Assembly: GCF_050847355.1 (NCBI RefSeq)
Contig: NZ_CP193755.1
Location: 186,001 to 250,000, forward strand
From: Limimaricola sp027213785
GTDB taxonomy: Bacteria > Pseudomonadota > Alphaproteobacteria > Rhodobacterales > Rhodobacteraceae
Length of the DNA stretch: 64,000 nt
Direction of reading: 5' to 3'
How positions within the stretch are numbered: position 1 is the stretch's first letter; the number at the start of each line of letters is the position of its first letter. Below the pieces are notes generated by a model, which was not told the origin of the DNA, did no database searches, and worked only from the letters and a program-made list of their open reading frames with translations. This document shows, piece by piece, positions 35,252 to 43,955 of the stretch. The translations under genes were made by a program, and so were the position numbers.

Positions 35252-36043
35252 ATGACCGACACCACCACCGCCCGCACCATCGATCGCAGCCAGATGCAGG
35301 TCTCCGACGAGGTCGCGATCGAAATTTCGAACATGAACAAGTGGTACGGCTCGTTCCACGTGCTGCGCGACATCGACCTCACCGTCTATCGCGGCGAGCG
35401 GATCGTGATCTGTGGGCCTTCGGGCTCGGGCAAGTCGACGCTGATCCGCTGCATCAACCGGCTCGAGGAGCATCAGGCCGGCAAGATCGTGGTCGACGGG
35501 ATCGAACTCACCTCGGATCTGAAGAACATCGACAAGATCCGCTCCGAGGTCGGGATGTGCTTCCAGCACTTCAACCTCTTCCCGCATCTGACGATCCTCG
35601 AGAACTGCACCCTCGCGCCGATCTGGGTCCGCAAGACCCCCAAGCGCGAAGCCGAGGAAATCGCGATGCATTTCCTCGAGAAGGTGAAGATCCCCGAGCA
35701 GGCACACAAGTATCCCGGCCAGCTCTCGGGCGGTCAGCAGCAGCGCGTCGCCATCGCGCGGAGCCTGTGCATGAAGCCGCGGATCATGCTGTTCGACGAG
35801 CCGACCTCGGCGCTCGATCCGGAGATGATCAAGGAGGTGCTCGACACCATGATCGAGCTGGCCGAGGAGGGCATGACCATGCTCTGCGTGACCCACGAGA
35901 TGGGCTTCGCGCGGCAGGTCGCCAACCGGGTGATCTTCATGGATCAGGGCCAGATCGTCGAGCAGAACGAGCCGGAGGCCTTCTTCAAGAACCCGAAATC
36001 CGACCGGACGAAGCTGTTCCTGAGCCAGATCCTCGGCCATTGA
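35252..36043 (+). CDS. aapP: General L-amino acid ABC transporter, ATPase AapP
   Basis: The 263-residue ATPase energises AapQM. The Walker A motif is GPSGSGKSTLIRCINRLE (near residue 59), the signature is LSGGQQQRVAIARSL, Walker B is IMLFDEPTSALDPEM, and the H-loop is VTHEMGF. The start at 35252 follows AAGGAGGGTGTG. It is the last gene of the operon and is followed by a terminator shared with the convergent sixA. Confidence 0.97.
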   Translation: MTDTTTARTIDRSQMQVSDEVAIEISNMNKWYGSFHVLRDIDLTVYRGERIVICGPSGSGKSTLIRCINRLEEHQAGKIVVDGIELTSDLKNIDKIRSEVGMCFQHFNLFPHLTILENCTLAPIWVRKTPKREAEEIAMHFLEKVKIPEQAHKYPGQLSGGQQQRVAIARSLCMKPRIMLFDEPTSALDPEMIKEVLDTMIELAEEGMTMLCVTHEMGFARQVANRVIFMDQGQIVEQNEPEAFFKNPKSDRTKLFLSQILGH

Positions 36044-36097
36044 CCGCGACGCGGCGCGAAAGGCCGCGAAGACGGGCGTTCAGCCAATGAAGCAGGG

Positions 36098-36124
36098 AAG
36101 GGGGGCGCGAAAGCGGCCCCCTTT
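36098..36124. terminator. Terminator between convergent aapP and sixA
   Basis: AAGGGGG-G-CGC pairs with GCG-G-CCCCCTT around a GAAA loop with one mismatch, flanked by a T run on the plus strand. It lies seven bases from the sixA stop codon, so it could serve both directions. Confidence 0.7.
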
Positions 36125-36130
36125 CGCCGT

Positions 36131-36625
36131 TCAGAGGTCGGCGGGAATGCCGAAGGCGGCGACGCGGCCCTTGCCGATCGCGGCCCAGTCCCGCGCATCG
36201 AATTGCAGCACCGTGACCGCGCAGGTCGGGTAGTCGCGAAAACGCGGATGCGCCGGGGCCTCGGACGCCAGATCGGCGGCGAGGCGGCCGATGCCGGGGT
36301 TGTGGGCGACGAGTGCAACCCGCTGGGCCCGCACGTCCTTCAGCGCCGCCAGAAGCTGGCGCGGCGGGGCGGCGTAGAGCGTGGCCTCGTGGCGGATCTC
36401 GGGCGCCTCGGCCCATTCGGGCTGCATCAGCGCCAGCGTCTCGCGCGTGCGCACGGCGTCCGAGCAGAGCACCAGTTGGGGCACGTGCCCACCCGCCGCG
36501 AGCCAAGCACCCATGCGCGGCGCGTCGCGGCGGCCGCGCGCCGCCAGCGGCCGAGCACGGTCGCGCAGCCCGGAATCGCCCCAATCGGACTTGGCGTGGC
36601 GGATCAGGACGAGTTCGAGGCTCAT
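36131..36625 (-). CDS. sixA: Histidine phosphatase family protein (SixA-like)
   Basis: The 164-residue protein is a short histidine phosphatase with the catalytic LIRHAKSDWGD at residues 7-17, the RTRETL motif, and VALVAHNPGIGRLA bearing the second catalytic His. SixA in E. coli removes phosphate from phosphohistidine in the nitrogen PTS protein NPr; the substrate here is not shown. It overlaps argB by four bases at the end of a long minus-strand gene string. Confidence 0.85.
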   Translation of the reverse strand: MSLELVLIRHAKSDWGDSGLRDRARPLAARGRRDAPRMGAWLAAGGHVPQLVLCSDAVRTRETLALMQPEWAEAPEIRHEATLYAAPPRQLLAALKDVRAQRVALVAHNPGIGRLAADLASEAPAHPRFRDYPTCAVTVLQFDARDWAAIGKGRVAAFGIPADL

Positions 36626-37518
36626 GTCTCGTTGCGCGGCTTCATCCGGCTCTCGCTCGAGCGAATGATCGAACCGGCGCCATGCTCGGTGAACAGTTCC
36701 AGCAGCGAGGCATTGGGCAGGCGGCCGTCGAGGATCACCACGGCGCGCACGCCCTGCTCCAGCGCCATCAGCGCCGTCTCGGTCTTGGGGATCATGCCGC
36801 CGGCGATGGTGCCGTCGGCGGTCATCTGACGGACCTGCTCGGGGGATAGCTGGGTGACGACCTCGCCGCTCGCATCCTTGACGCCCGACACGTCGGTCAG
36901 CAGCAGCAGCCGATCCGCCTTGAGCGCGCCGGCGATGGCACCGGCGGCGGTGTCTCCGTTGACGTTGAAGGTCTCGTTCGGGTCCATGCCGGTCGCCACC
37001 GGCGCGACCACCGGGATGATGCCGGCGCCGAACATGTCGCGCAGCACCTGCACGTTCATCTCGACCGGGCGGCCCACGAAGCCCAGCTCGGGATCGTCGG
37101 CCACCGCGACAATCAGGTCGTCATCCTTGCCCGAGAGACCGACGGCGCGGCCGCCCTCATCCATGATGGCCTGAACGATGCGCTTGTTGACGAGACCGGT
37201 CAGCACCATTTCGACCACCTCGACGGTGGCCTGGTCGGTGACGCGCTTGCCGCGCACGAAATCGGACTTGATGCCGAGCTTGCCGAGCATTTCGTTGATC
37301 ATCGGCCCGCCGCCATGCACGACCACCGGGTTCACGCCGACCTGGCGCATCAGCACGATGTCGCGGGCAAACTCGGCCATCGCATCGGCGTCGCCCATGG
37401 CGTTGCCGCCGAACTTCACCACGACGATCGCGCCGGAATAGCGCTGCAGGTAGGGCAGGGCTTCCGAGAGCGTCTTGGCGGTGGCGATCCAGTCTCGATC
37501 CATCTTCTGCGTCCTCAT
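36622..37518 (-). CDS. argB: N-acetylglutamate kinase
   Basis: ArgB phosphorylates N-acetylglutamate in arginine biosynthesis. The 298-residue protein has the amino-acid-kinase glycine loop VVKFGGNAMGD (near residue 34), VVVHGGGPMINEML for substrate binding, and the C-terminal GTIAGGMIPKTETALMAL. The N-terminal segment (MDRDWIATAKTLSEALPYLQ) resembles the extra helix of arginine-inhibited hexameric enzymes. An ATG five codons downstream is also possible. It follows yihA by 33 bases. Confidence 0.97.
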   Translation of the reverse strand: MRTQKMDRDWIATAKTLSEALPYLQRYSGAIVVVKFGGNAMGDADAMAEFARDIVLMRQVGVNPVVVHGGGPMINEMLGKLGIKSDFVRGKRVTDQATVEVVEMVLTGLVNKRIVQAIMDEGGRAVGLSGKDDDLIVAVADDPELGFVGRPVEMNVQVLRDMFGAGIIPVVAPVATGMDPNETFNVNGDTAAGAIAGALKADRLLLLTDVSGVKDASGEVVTQLSPEQVRQMTADGTIAGGMIPKTETALMALEQGVRAVVILDGRLPNASLLELFTEHGAGSIIRSSESRMKPRNET

Positions 37519-37551
37519 CAGAGGCCCCTGTTCAATGCGTCAGGAAAGGCG

Positions 37552-38202
37552 TCAGGAAAGCCCCGCGATGATCGCGCGGAGCGTCTCGATGCCGTCGCCC
37601 TTCTCGGAGCTGGTCAGTACCAGCTCGGGATAGGCGGCCGGGTGTTTGGCCAGCGCGGCGCGGGTCAGGCCGAGGCTCTGCTCCAGCTCGCTCTTCTTCA
37701 CCTTGTCGATCTTGGTCATCACGACCTGGAACGGCACCGCCGAGCGGTCGAGCAGCGTCATGATCTCTTCGTCGACCTTCTTGGCACCGTGGCGCGCGTC
37801 GATCAACACGAAGGCCCGGCGCAGGGTGGGGCGGCCCGAAAGGTATTGCTTCAACAGCCGCTGCCACTTCTCGACCACCGCGACCGGCGCGTTGGCAAAG
37901 CCGTAGCCCGGCAGGTCGACGATGTAGTGGCTGTCGGCGGCGGTGAAGAAGTTGATCTCCTGGGTGCGCCCCGGCGTGTTGGAGGCGCGCGCCAGCGCCT
38001 TGCGCCCCGTGAGCGCGTTGATCAGGGACGACTTGCCGACGTTGGAGCGCCCCGCGAAGCAGACCTCCAGCCGGTCGGCGGGCGGCAGGCCCGACATCGC
38101 GACCACGCCCTTGAGGAACTCGACCTCGCCGGCAAACAGAAGCCGCCCCGCCTCGGCCGCGTCGGGCTCGGGCGGGGCGGCCTCGGGAAAGCTCATCTGC
38201 AT
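37552..38202 (-). CDS. yihA: Ribosome biogenesis GTP-binding protein YihA/EngB (YsxC)
   Basis: EngB is an essential GTPase for late 50S assembly. The 216-residue product has FAGRSNVGKSSLINAL (G1), NTPGRTQEINFF (G2), VDLPGYGFA (G3), MTKIDKV (G4) and LTSSEKGDG (G5). The start at 38202 (MQMSFPEAAPP) lies five bases after the yidC stop, implying coupled translation; a second ATG two codons later is equally possible. A yidC-yihA-argB order is common in Rhodobacterales. Confidence 0.96.
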   Translation of the reverse strand: MQMSFPEAAPPEPDAAEAGRLLFAGEVEFLKGVVAMSGLPPADRLEVCFAGRSNVGKSSLINALTGRKALARASNTPGRTQEINFFTAADSHYIVDLPGYGFANAPVAVVEKWQRLLKQYLSGRPTLRRAFVLIDARHGAKKVDEEIMTLLDRSAVPFQVVMTKIDKVKKSELEQSLGLTRAALAKHPAAYPELVLTSSEKGDGIETLRAIIAGLS

Positions 38203-38207
38203 GCCGC

Positions 38208-40043
38208 TCACTTCTTCGGCTTCCCGGGCGCGTTGGCGGCCTTGGCCTCGGCGGGCTTGGGCTTGCGCTTGAAGCCCGAGCGGATGTTGCCGAACACGTC
38301 CGGCTTGGCACCATGGCTGCGCATGATCGCGTATTGCTGGACGAAGGTGATCACGTTGTTGGTGATCCAGTAGAGCACCAAGCCGGCGGCGAAGTTGCCG
38401 AGCATGAACATGAACACCCAAGGCATCCAGGCGAAGACCATCTTCTGGGTCGGATCGGTGGGGGCCGGGTTCAGCTTCTGCTGCAGCCACATCGAGATGC
38501 CCAGAAAGATCGGCAGGACGCCCAGCGAGATGATCGCGAGAAAGCTGGTCGGATCGGGCGCGTCGAAGGGCAGCAGGCCGAACAGGTTGAGGATCGAGGA
38601 CGGGTCCGGCGCCGAGAGGTCGCGGATCCAGCCGAACCACTCGGCATGGCGCAGTTCGATGGTGACGAAGATCACCTTGTAGAGCGAGAAGAAGATCGGG
38701 ATCTGCAGCAGGATCGGCAGGCAGCCCGAGGCCGGGTTCACCTTGTTCTCCTTGTAGAGCTTCATCATGCCCTGCTGGAGCTTCTGGCGGTCGTCGCCGG
38801 CCTGCTCCTTGAGCTTCTCCATCTCGGGCTGGAGTTCCTTCATCCGCGCCATCGAGACGTAGGAGCGGTAGGCCAGCGGGAACACGATCGCCTTGAGGAT
38901 CACGGTCAGCGCGACGATCGCCCAGCCCATGTTGCCGATCAGCCCGTTGAGGAAGTGCAGCAGCATGAAGATCGGCTTGGTCAGGAAGAAGAACCAACCC
39001 CAGTCGATGCTGTCGACGAAGCCTTCGATGCCGCCTTCGTTCTGGTAGCCGCGGATCGCCTCCCATTCCTTGGCACCCGCGAAGAGGCGGGTTTCGGAAG
39101 AGGCGGTGGCGCCGGGCGCGACCTCGACAGCTGGCAGCACGGCATCGGTCTGGTACACCTCGGAACGGTCGGAATAACGCACTACGGAGCGGAACGGCGT
39201 GCCCGGCTCGGGGATCAGCGTGGTCATCCAGTACTTGTCGGTGAAGCCGGTCCAGCCGTTGCCGGCGACCTCGGCCACGTCGACCCGGCCCGCGCCGCGG
39301 GCATCGGGTTCGAGATCGGGCATGTCGCCGTAGTCGATCTCCTCGAGCGTGCCGTCGGTCATCCGCACCACGCCTTCATGCAGGATGAAGAAGCCTTGGG
39401 TGTCCGGCTCCCCATGCCGCGCCACGAAGCCGTAGGGGGCGAGGGTGACGGGCGCTTCGGTGGTGTTCTCGACGGTCTGCTCGACGTCGAACATAAACTT
39501 GTCATCGACCGAAACGGTGCGGCGGAAAACGAGGCCTTCGCCGTTGTCCCAAGACAGCGTCACGGGGCTGTCGGGGGTCAGCGTCTCGCCGCTTTCCAGC
39601 GTCCACAGCGTGTCCGGGCCGGGCAGGGGGCCGGCCTCGCCGCCGACCGGGGCCCAGCCCCAGACCGCGTAATAGGGCGTGTCGGAGCCGACAGGCGACA
39701 GCAGCCGCACCAGCGGGCTCTCGGGGTCGAGCGTCTCGTGGTAGTCGGCAAGGGACAGGTCGTCGATCCGGCCGCCGCGCAGCGACAGCGAACCGGTCAG
39801 GCTCGGCGTTTCGACGGTGACGCGGGGCGCTTCCTGCGCCACCGGGGCAGCTTGCTCCAGCGCGCTGCCGGGTACCGCGTCAGAGGCGGTGCCGGGGCCC
39901 AGATCCTCGGTGGGCGCGGTCGAGATCTCGTCGATCTCCGGCGAGGGCGCCTGCTCCTCGGGAGGAAAGATCAGGAACCAGCCCAGGATCACCACCAGGC
40001 TGAGCACTGTCGCCAGGATCAGGTTCTTGTTCTGATCGTCCAT
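38208..40043 (-). CDS. yidC: Membrane protein insertase YidC
   Basis: YidC inserts proteins into the inner membrane alone or with SecYEG. The 611-residue protein has an N-terminal membrane anchor (LILATVLSLVVILGWFLIFP), an acidic low-complexity linker of about 60 residues, and the large periplasmic beta-domain (about 75-350). A 60KD_IMP core follows with five helices, including MGWAIVALTVILKAIVFPLA (about residue 375) and the Arg-containing hydrophilic groove. The C-terminal tail is Lys-rich, which favours ribosome binding. It is preceded by an EAL gene rather than directly by ttcA. Confidence 0.97.
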   Translation of the reverse strand: MDDQNKNLILATVLSLVVILGWFLIFPPEEQAPSPEIDEISTAPTEDLGPGTASDAVPGSALEQAAPVAQEAPRVTVETPSLTGSLSLRGGRIDDLSLADYHETLDPESPLVRLLSPVGSDTPYYAVWGWAPVGGEAGPLPGPDTLWTLESGETLTPDSPVTLSWDNGEGLVFRRTVSVDDKFMFDVEQTVENTTEAPVTLAPYGFVARHGEPDTQGFFILHEGVVRMTDGTLEEIDYGDMPDLEPDARGAGRVDVAEVAGNGWTGFTDKYWMTTLIPEPGTPFRSVVRYSDRSEVYQTDAVLPAVEVAPGATASSETRLFAGAKEWEAIRGYQNEGGIEGFVDSIDWGWFFFLTKPIFMLLHFLNGLIGNMGWAIVALTVILKAIVFPLAYRSYVSMARMKELQPEMEKLKEQAGDDRQKLQQGMMKLYKENKVNPASGCLPILLQIPIFFSLYKVIFVTIELRHAEWFGWIRDLSAPDPSSILNLFGLLPFDAPDPTSFLAIISLGVLPIFLGISMWLQQKLNPAPTDPTQKMVFAWMPWVFMFMLGNFAAGLVLYWITNNVITFVQQYAIMRSHGAKPDVFGNIRSGFKRKPKPAEAKAANAPGKPKK

Positions 40044-40181
40044 GAAAAGCTGCCTCGGATCGCCGGAAAAGGTCAGTGGCGGTTCAACAGGGCGAGGGTC
40101 CGAAGGTCAAGCTCTTTCGCCCGCGGCGCGCCCCTGCCGCGGCGCCGTTCGCCCATTCCGGCAGGGCCCCGCGCGTGGCGT

Positions 40182-41741
40182 TCAGATGGCGCGGCGGGCG
40201 CGATCGGGGGCGGTCGCATCGGCGAGGCGGGCCCGGATCCAAGCCTCGGCTTCGGGGCGCGGCAACGGGCGGGCAATGCCAAAACCCTGGGCATGGCCGC
40301 ATCCCAGCTTGGCCAGCATCTCGCGCTCGCCTTGGGTCTCGACTCCTTCGGCAAGGGTCTCGAGCCCAAGCCGCTCGGCCATGGTCAGAATCGCCGAGAC
40401 CATCTTTTGCTGCTCGGCGTCGCTGTCGATCCGGCTGACGAAGGACCGGTCGATCTTGATGCGCTGGATCGAAAAGCGGCGGATCGCGGTGATCGCGGCA
40501 TGGCCGGTGCCGAAATCATCGAGGTCGAGCCGGCAGCCCAGCCGGGCCAGCCCGGAGAGGTTGCGCACCACCATGTCCTCGATGCGCTGCGCCACGACGG
40601 TCTCCAGCACTTCGATCACGAGCCGGTCCGGCGACAGGTCGAAGCGATCCAGCTCCCAGGCGAGCCGATCGATCAGACGGGGGTCGGCCAGCTCGCTTTG
40701 TGAGAAATTGACCGCGACCCGGGGCACCGCCAGCCCCGCCGCGTCCCAAAGCCGCAAGGCGTTGAGCCCGTCCTGAACCATCACCTCACCCAGCCGCCCC
40801 ATCAGCCCGGCCTGCTCCGCGACGGGCAGAAATTCGGCGGGGGGAATCAAGCCCCGATCCGCGTGGTGCCAGCGCGCCAGCGCCTCGACACCGCTGACCC
40901 GACCGTCAGGGATCGAGATCTGCGGCTGGAAATGCGCGGTGATGTCGCCACGATCGAGCGCGGCGGCAATCTCGTCCGAGAGGCTGTTGCGGATGCTGAC
41001 GCGGTGCTGCATCGCGCTGGAATAGCTGCGGATCGAGGCCGCGCCTCCGCGCTGCGCCTCGATCAGAGCCAGGGTCGCCGCCTGCAGCAGCGCGGTCCCG
41101 TCGGAGGAGGGGCTCTTCCCCGCCAGCGCAAAGCCAACCGAGGCGGTGACATGCGCCTGCGTGTCCCCCACCTCGATCGGTTCGGCCAATGCCTGTTGCA
41201 ACCGCTGCCCCAGCTGGATCGCGGATTCGAGGTCGAGCCGGCGGTCGGGGGCGAGCGCCACGCCGTAGCAGGGCCCGTCGAGGCGCGACAGGCTGTCATC
41301 GGCGCGCAGCCCGTCCTGCAGCCGCTCGCCCACCACCCGCAGCACTCGTTCGACCGCCATGCGGTCGTGGCGCTGCTCGATCCGTTTGAAGCCGTCGATC
41401 TCGATCACCATCGCTGCCGCCCCCTGCGCCCCGCGGTGTCCGCGCAGCAGCATCCGGTCGAGTGCGGCGGTCAGGGACCGGCGGTCGCCCAGCCCGGTCA
41501 GCGAATCCAGAGAGGTGCAGGTCGACAGGATCGGTCGGCCCAGAGCGGCGGCGATGGTGAGCGGTAGCGCCGCCGCCACCATTGCGGCGCCCGGCGCCCC
41601 GCCCAGAAGGAGCGCGCCCAGCAGCAGCAACGGTGCAAGGACCTGACCCAGCAGCCGCGCCGGCCAGCCGATTCGCCCGAGGATCGGGGCGCATCCCTGA
41701 AGCAGGTGGGTTCGAGCCATGCTGCGCATCCATGCATCCAT
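40182..41741 (-). CDS. Cyclic-di-GMP phosphodiesterase with degenerate GGDEF and intact EAL domain
   Basis: The 519-residue protein has two N-terminal membrane segments (about 28-47 and 50-68), a GGDEF-like domain (about 78-240) and an EAL domain (about 255-505). In the GGDEF domain the active site reads RLDGPCYGV, so cyclase activity is not expected. The EAL domain keeps its key residues: EAL (286-288), the Asn of NFSQSE, the Glu of VIEVLE, DDFGTGHA, the Lys of IKIDRSFV, the Glu of AEGVET and the Gln of GHAQGFG. It should hydrolyse c-di-GMP. It lies between ttcA and yidC, in a string otherwise devoted to translation and membrane insertion. Confidence 0.92.
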   Translation of the reverse strand: MDAWMRSMARTHLLQGCAPILGRIGWPARLLGQVLAPLLLLGALLLGGAPGAAMVAAALPLTIAAALGRPILSTCTSLDSLTGLGDRRSLTAALDRMLLRGHRGAQGAAAMVIEIDGFKRIEQRHDRMAVERVLRVVGERLQDGLRADDSLSRLDGPCYGVALAPDRRLDLESAIQLGQRLQQALAEPIEVGDTQAHVTASVGFALAGKSPSSDGTALLQAATLALIEAQRGGAASIRSYSSAMQHRVSIRNSLSDEIAAALDRGDITAHFQPQISIPDGRVSGVEALARWHHADRGLIPPAEFLPVAEQAGLMGRLGEVMVQDGLNALRLWDAAGLAVPRVAVNFSQSELADPRLIDRLAWELDRFDLSPDRLVIEVLETVVAQRIEDMVVRNLSGLARLGCRLDLDDFGTGHAAITAIRRFSIQRIKIDRSFVSRIDSDAEQQKMVSAILTMAERLGLETLAEGVETQGEREMLAKLGCGHAQGFGIARPLPRPEAEAWIRARLADATAPDRARRAI

Positions 41742-41851
41742 TCCGCGATGGGCGGCAGGGCGCGGCGGCGCCCAGCCTGAACGGATTGCAGATTAGGATA
41801 GCGATCTGAGCGGCGCGTTAACGGCCGGGAGGGGGAGTTGTTAGAATTGCC

Positions 41852-42715
41852 TCAATCGCCCGCCTTGTCGGCGCTGCCGGTCAAACCGAGCCCCGCGAAG
41901 TCGAACAGCGCCGGATCGAGCATGTGGCTCGGTCGGACCTGGCTCAGCGCGGCGAACATCTTCTGGCGTCGGCCGGGGGCGTTCTTCTCCCACTGGTCGA
42001 TCATCTGCTTGATCTGCTGACGCTGCAGCCCGTCCTGACTGCCGCAGAGATCGCAGGGGATGATCGGATAGTTCATCGCGGTCGCGAACTTCTCGCAATC
42101 GGCCTCGGCCACATGAGCGAGCGGGCGGTAGAGGAACAGGTCGCCCTCGTCATTGACCAGCTTGGGCGGCATCGTCGCGATCTTGCCGCCGTGGAACAGG
42201 TTGAGGAAGAAGGTCTCGAGCATGTCGTCACGGTGATGGCCCAGCACCACGGCCGAGCAGCCCTCCTCCCGGGCGACACGGTAGAGATTGGCGCGGCGCA
42301 GGCGCGAACAGAGCGCGCACATGGTGCGCCCCTGCGGGACCTTGTCCATGACGATGGAGTAGGTGTCCTGATACTCGATGCGGTGCGGCACGCCCATGCG
42401 TTCGAGGAACTCCGGCAGCACGGTCGCCGGAAAGCCCGGCTGGCCCTGATCGAGGTTGCAGGCCAGGATCTCGACAGGGAGCAGCCCGCGCCATTGCAGC
42501 TCGGTCAGCGCGGCGAGCAGGGTGTAGCTGTCCTTGCCGCCCGACAGGCAGACGAGCCAGCGCGCGCCACGCTCGACCATGCCGTATTTCTCGATCGCCT
42601 CGCGGGTGTCGCGGATGATCCGCTTGCGCAGCTTGCGGAACTCCGTGGTCTTGGGCGCGCCGGCAAAGAGTGGGTGGATGTCGTCCTGAAGGTCGTCCTG
42701 AGCGTCGTCGAGCAT
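41852..42715 (-). CDS. ttcA: tRNA 2-thiocytidine(32) synthetase TtcA
   Basis: TtcA thiolates C32 in several tRNAs using an iron-sulfur cluster. The 287-residue product has the PP-loop LSGGKDSYTLL (about residue 57), the first CxxC in RTMCALCSRLRRANLYRVAR and the second in IIPCDLCGSQDGLQRQQIKQ, with GHHRDDMLETFFLN between them. The start at 42715 follows AAGGAG; a longer frame lacks similarity. The 232 bases between it and yidD contain the palindrome CCTAGCTAGG at 42873 and no clear promoter. Confidence 0.96.
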   Translation of the reverse strand: MLDDAQDDLQDDIHPLFAGAPKTTEFRKLRKRIIRDTREAIEKYGMVERGARWLVCLSGGKDSYTLLAALTELQWRGLLPVEILACNLDQGQPGFPATVLPEFLERMGVPHRIEYQDTYSIVMDKVPQGRTMCALCSRLRRANLYRVAREEGCSAVVLGHHRDDMLETFFLNLFHGGKIATMPPKLVNDEGDLFLYRPLAHVAEADCEKFATAMNYPIIPCDLCGSQDGLQRQQIKQMIDQWEKNAPGRRQKMFAALSQVRPSHMLDPALFDFAGLGLTGSADKAGD

Positions 42716-42947
42716 GATCGGGGCTCCTTTCGATCGGCGGGGATATGCCACGCGCGCGCCCGCGAGGAAAGGCCCGGGAGCAGGGGTGGCCGCAGGCGGT
42801 TTGGAAGAGGGTGCCGATGAAGCCCGTTCGACGAGGACGGCGTGGTGATCATCATCCACATGAATCCGGACACCTAGCTAGGACAGGGCCGGCGACCGGA
42901 TCGCCCGAGGCGTCATCAGGCTCCGGCAGTGACCGGCCCGGCAGGTG

Positions 42948-43169
42948 TCAGTCGGGCACGTTGTCGATGCCGCTGCCGCCCCAAGGGTGGCAGCGAGCGA
43001 GGCGGCGCAGCACCAGCCAACCGCCCTTGAGGCCGCCATGCCGTTCCAGCGCCTCGAGCGCATAGGCCGAGCAGGTCGGGTGAAATCGGCAGCCATGGCC
43101 CACTATCGGCGAGAAGGTGAGGCGGTAGAGCCGCACCGGCAGGGCCAAGACCTGCGCGAGCGGGCTCAT
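42948..43169 (-). CDS. yidD: Membrane protein insertion efficiency factor YidD
   Basis: The 73-residue protein is YidD, a small membrane-associated protein that aids YidC-dependent insertion. The family core is YRLTFSPIVGHGCRFHPTCS followed by AYALEALERHGGLKGGWLVL and RCHPWGGSGIDNVPD. Three Cys residues are conserved. The start at 43169 overlaps the rnpA stop by four bases (ATGA). The order rpmH-rnpA-yidD is nearly universal. Confidence 0.96.
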   Translation of the reverse strand: MSPLAQVLALPVRLYRLTFSPIVGHGCRFHPTCSAYALEALERHGGLKGGWLVLRRLARCHPWGGSGIDNVPD

Positions 43170-43567
43170 GCCTGGGCGTGGACGCGGGACAGCGCCCATT
43201 CGAGATCGCGGGCCATCTGCTCGAGATCATGCGTGGCGGTGACCTCGGCCCGGCCAATCAGCACGTAGTCCCAGCCGGCGCGGCCCTGCTCGGGCAGCAC
43301 CTTGCGGGCCACCTCGCGCAGGCGGCGCTTGGCCCGGTTGCGCGCGACCGCGTTCCCGACCTTCTTGGAGCAGGTGAAGCCGATGCGCACGGCATCGGAG
43401 CCATCGCCGCGCGGGTTGGCCTGCAGGTGGAATCCGGTCGTGCCCTGCCGCAGCGCCCGGGCGGCGCGCAGGAAGTCGGGGCGTTTGCGGATCTTGTCGA
43501 TACCAACGCCGAAAGACCCCTTCGCGGCGGCATCTCTGCCGGCCACGGGGGTCTTCTGGTCCGTCAC
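43166..43567 (-). CDS. rnpA: Ribonuclease P protein component
   Basis: RnpA helps the RNase P ribozyme mature tRNA 5' ends. The conserved core is KRPDFLRAARALRQGTTGFH, then the RNR motif VRIGFTCSKKVGNAVARNRA and KRRLREVAR. No in-frame ATG lies close to the core. I chose the GTG at 43567 (133 residues), 12 bases after the rpmH stop; the adjacent GTG at 43570 is equally possible. Longer frames overlap rpmH and are not coding. Confidence 0.93.
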   Translation of the reverse strand: MTDQKTPVAGRDAAAKGSFGVGIDKIRKRPDFLRAARALRQGTTGFHLQANPRGDGSDAVRIGFTCSKKVGNAVARNRAKRRLREVARKVLPEQGRAGWDYVLIGRAEVTATHDLEQMARDLEWALSRVHAQA

Positions 43568-43578
43568 CACTTGGGTGA

Positions 43579-43713
43579 TCAGGCGCTCAGCACCTTGCGG
43601 CCCTGCGCGCGGCGGGCGTTGATGATCTTCCGGCCGGCCTTGGTGGCCATGCGGGCGCGGAAGCCGTGACGCGACTTGCGCACACGGTTCGAGGGTTGGA
43701 ACGTGCGTTTCAT
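43579..43713 (-). CDS. rpmH: 50S ribosomal protein L34
   Basis: This 44-residue basic protein begins MKRTFQPSNRVRKSRHGFRA and ends KIINARRAQGRKVLSA, an exact family pattern. It is read on the minus strand from an ATG at 43713 with GGAGAAAGCGCA just upstream. It is the first gene of the rpmH-rnpA-yidD unit and has a near-consensus promoter about 80 bases upstream. Confidence 0.98.
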   Translation of the reverse strand: MKRTFQPSNRVRKSRHGFRARMATKAGRKIINARRAQGRKVLSA

Positions 43714-43791
43714 TGCGCTTTCTCCGTCTCAAGGGGCCGCGCCGTCCGCCGTCCATGCCGGATTCGGGGCCTGCCATCATTCGAAGCCCGT

Positions 43792-43820
43792 GCCATAAAG
43801 AGGCATCGGCACCCTGTCAA
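43792..43820 (-). promoter_or_regulatory. Promoter of rpmH-rnpA-yidD
   Basis: On the minus strand TTGACA (43815-43820) and TATGGC (43792-43797) are separated by 17 bases, giving a leader of about 70 bases before rpmH. Confidence 0.7.
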
Positions 43821-43955
43821 CGCGGGGCGGGCCGGAATCCTGCCCGATGCGCAATGTTACAGTCGCGTGCCTCGGATCAACAGGGCGCGAGGGGGCTGGG
43901 CGCGGCCCCGGCGCCGGTGCATGTCTGAAGATATGACATGTCCCGCGAGGCACTT

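Noticed and set aside
38313..40703. A 796-codon plus-strand frame across yidC and part of the EAL gene
   Set aside because: Antisense to two well-supported genes; low-complexity composition.
42716..42947. The palindrome CCTAGCTAGG (42873-42882) upstream of ttcA as an operator
   Set aside because: It is a single ten-base palindrome with no associated promoter or regulator, so chance cannot be excluded.
43571..43780. A long N-terminal extension of rnpA
   Set aside because: The extension lies over rpmH and contains no RnpA similarity; the GTG at 43567 is the better start.
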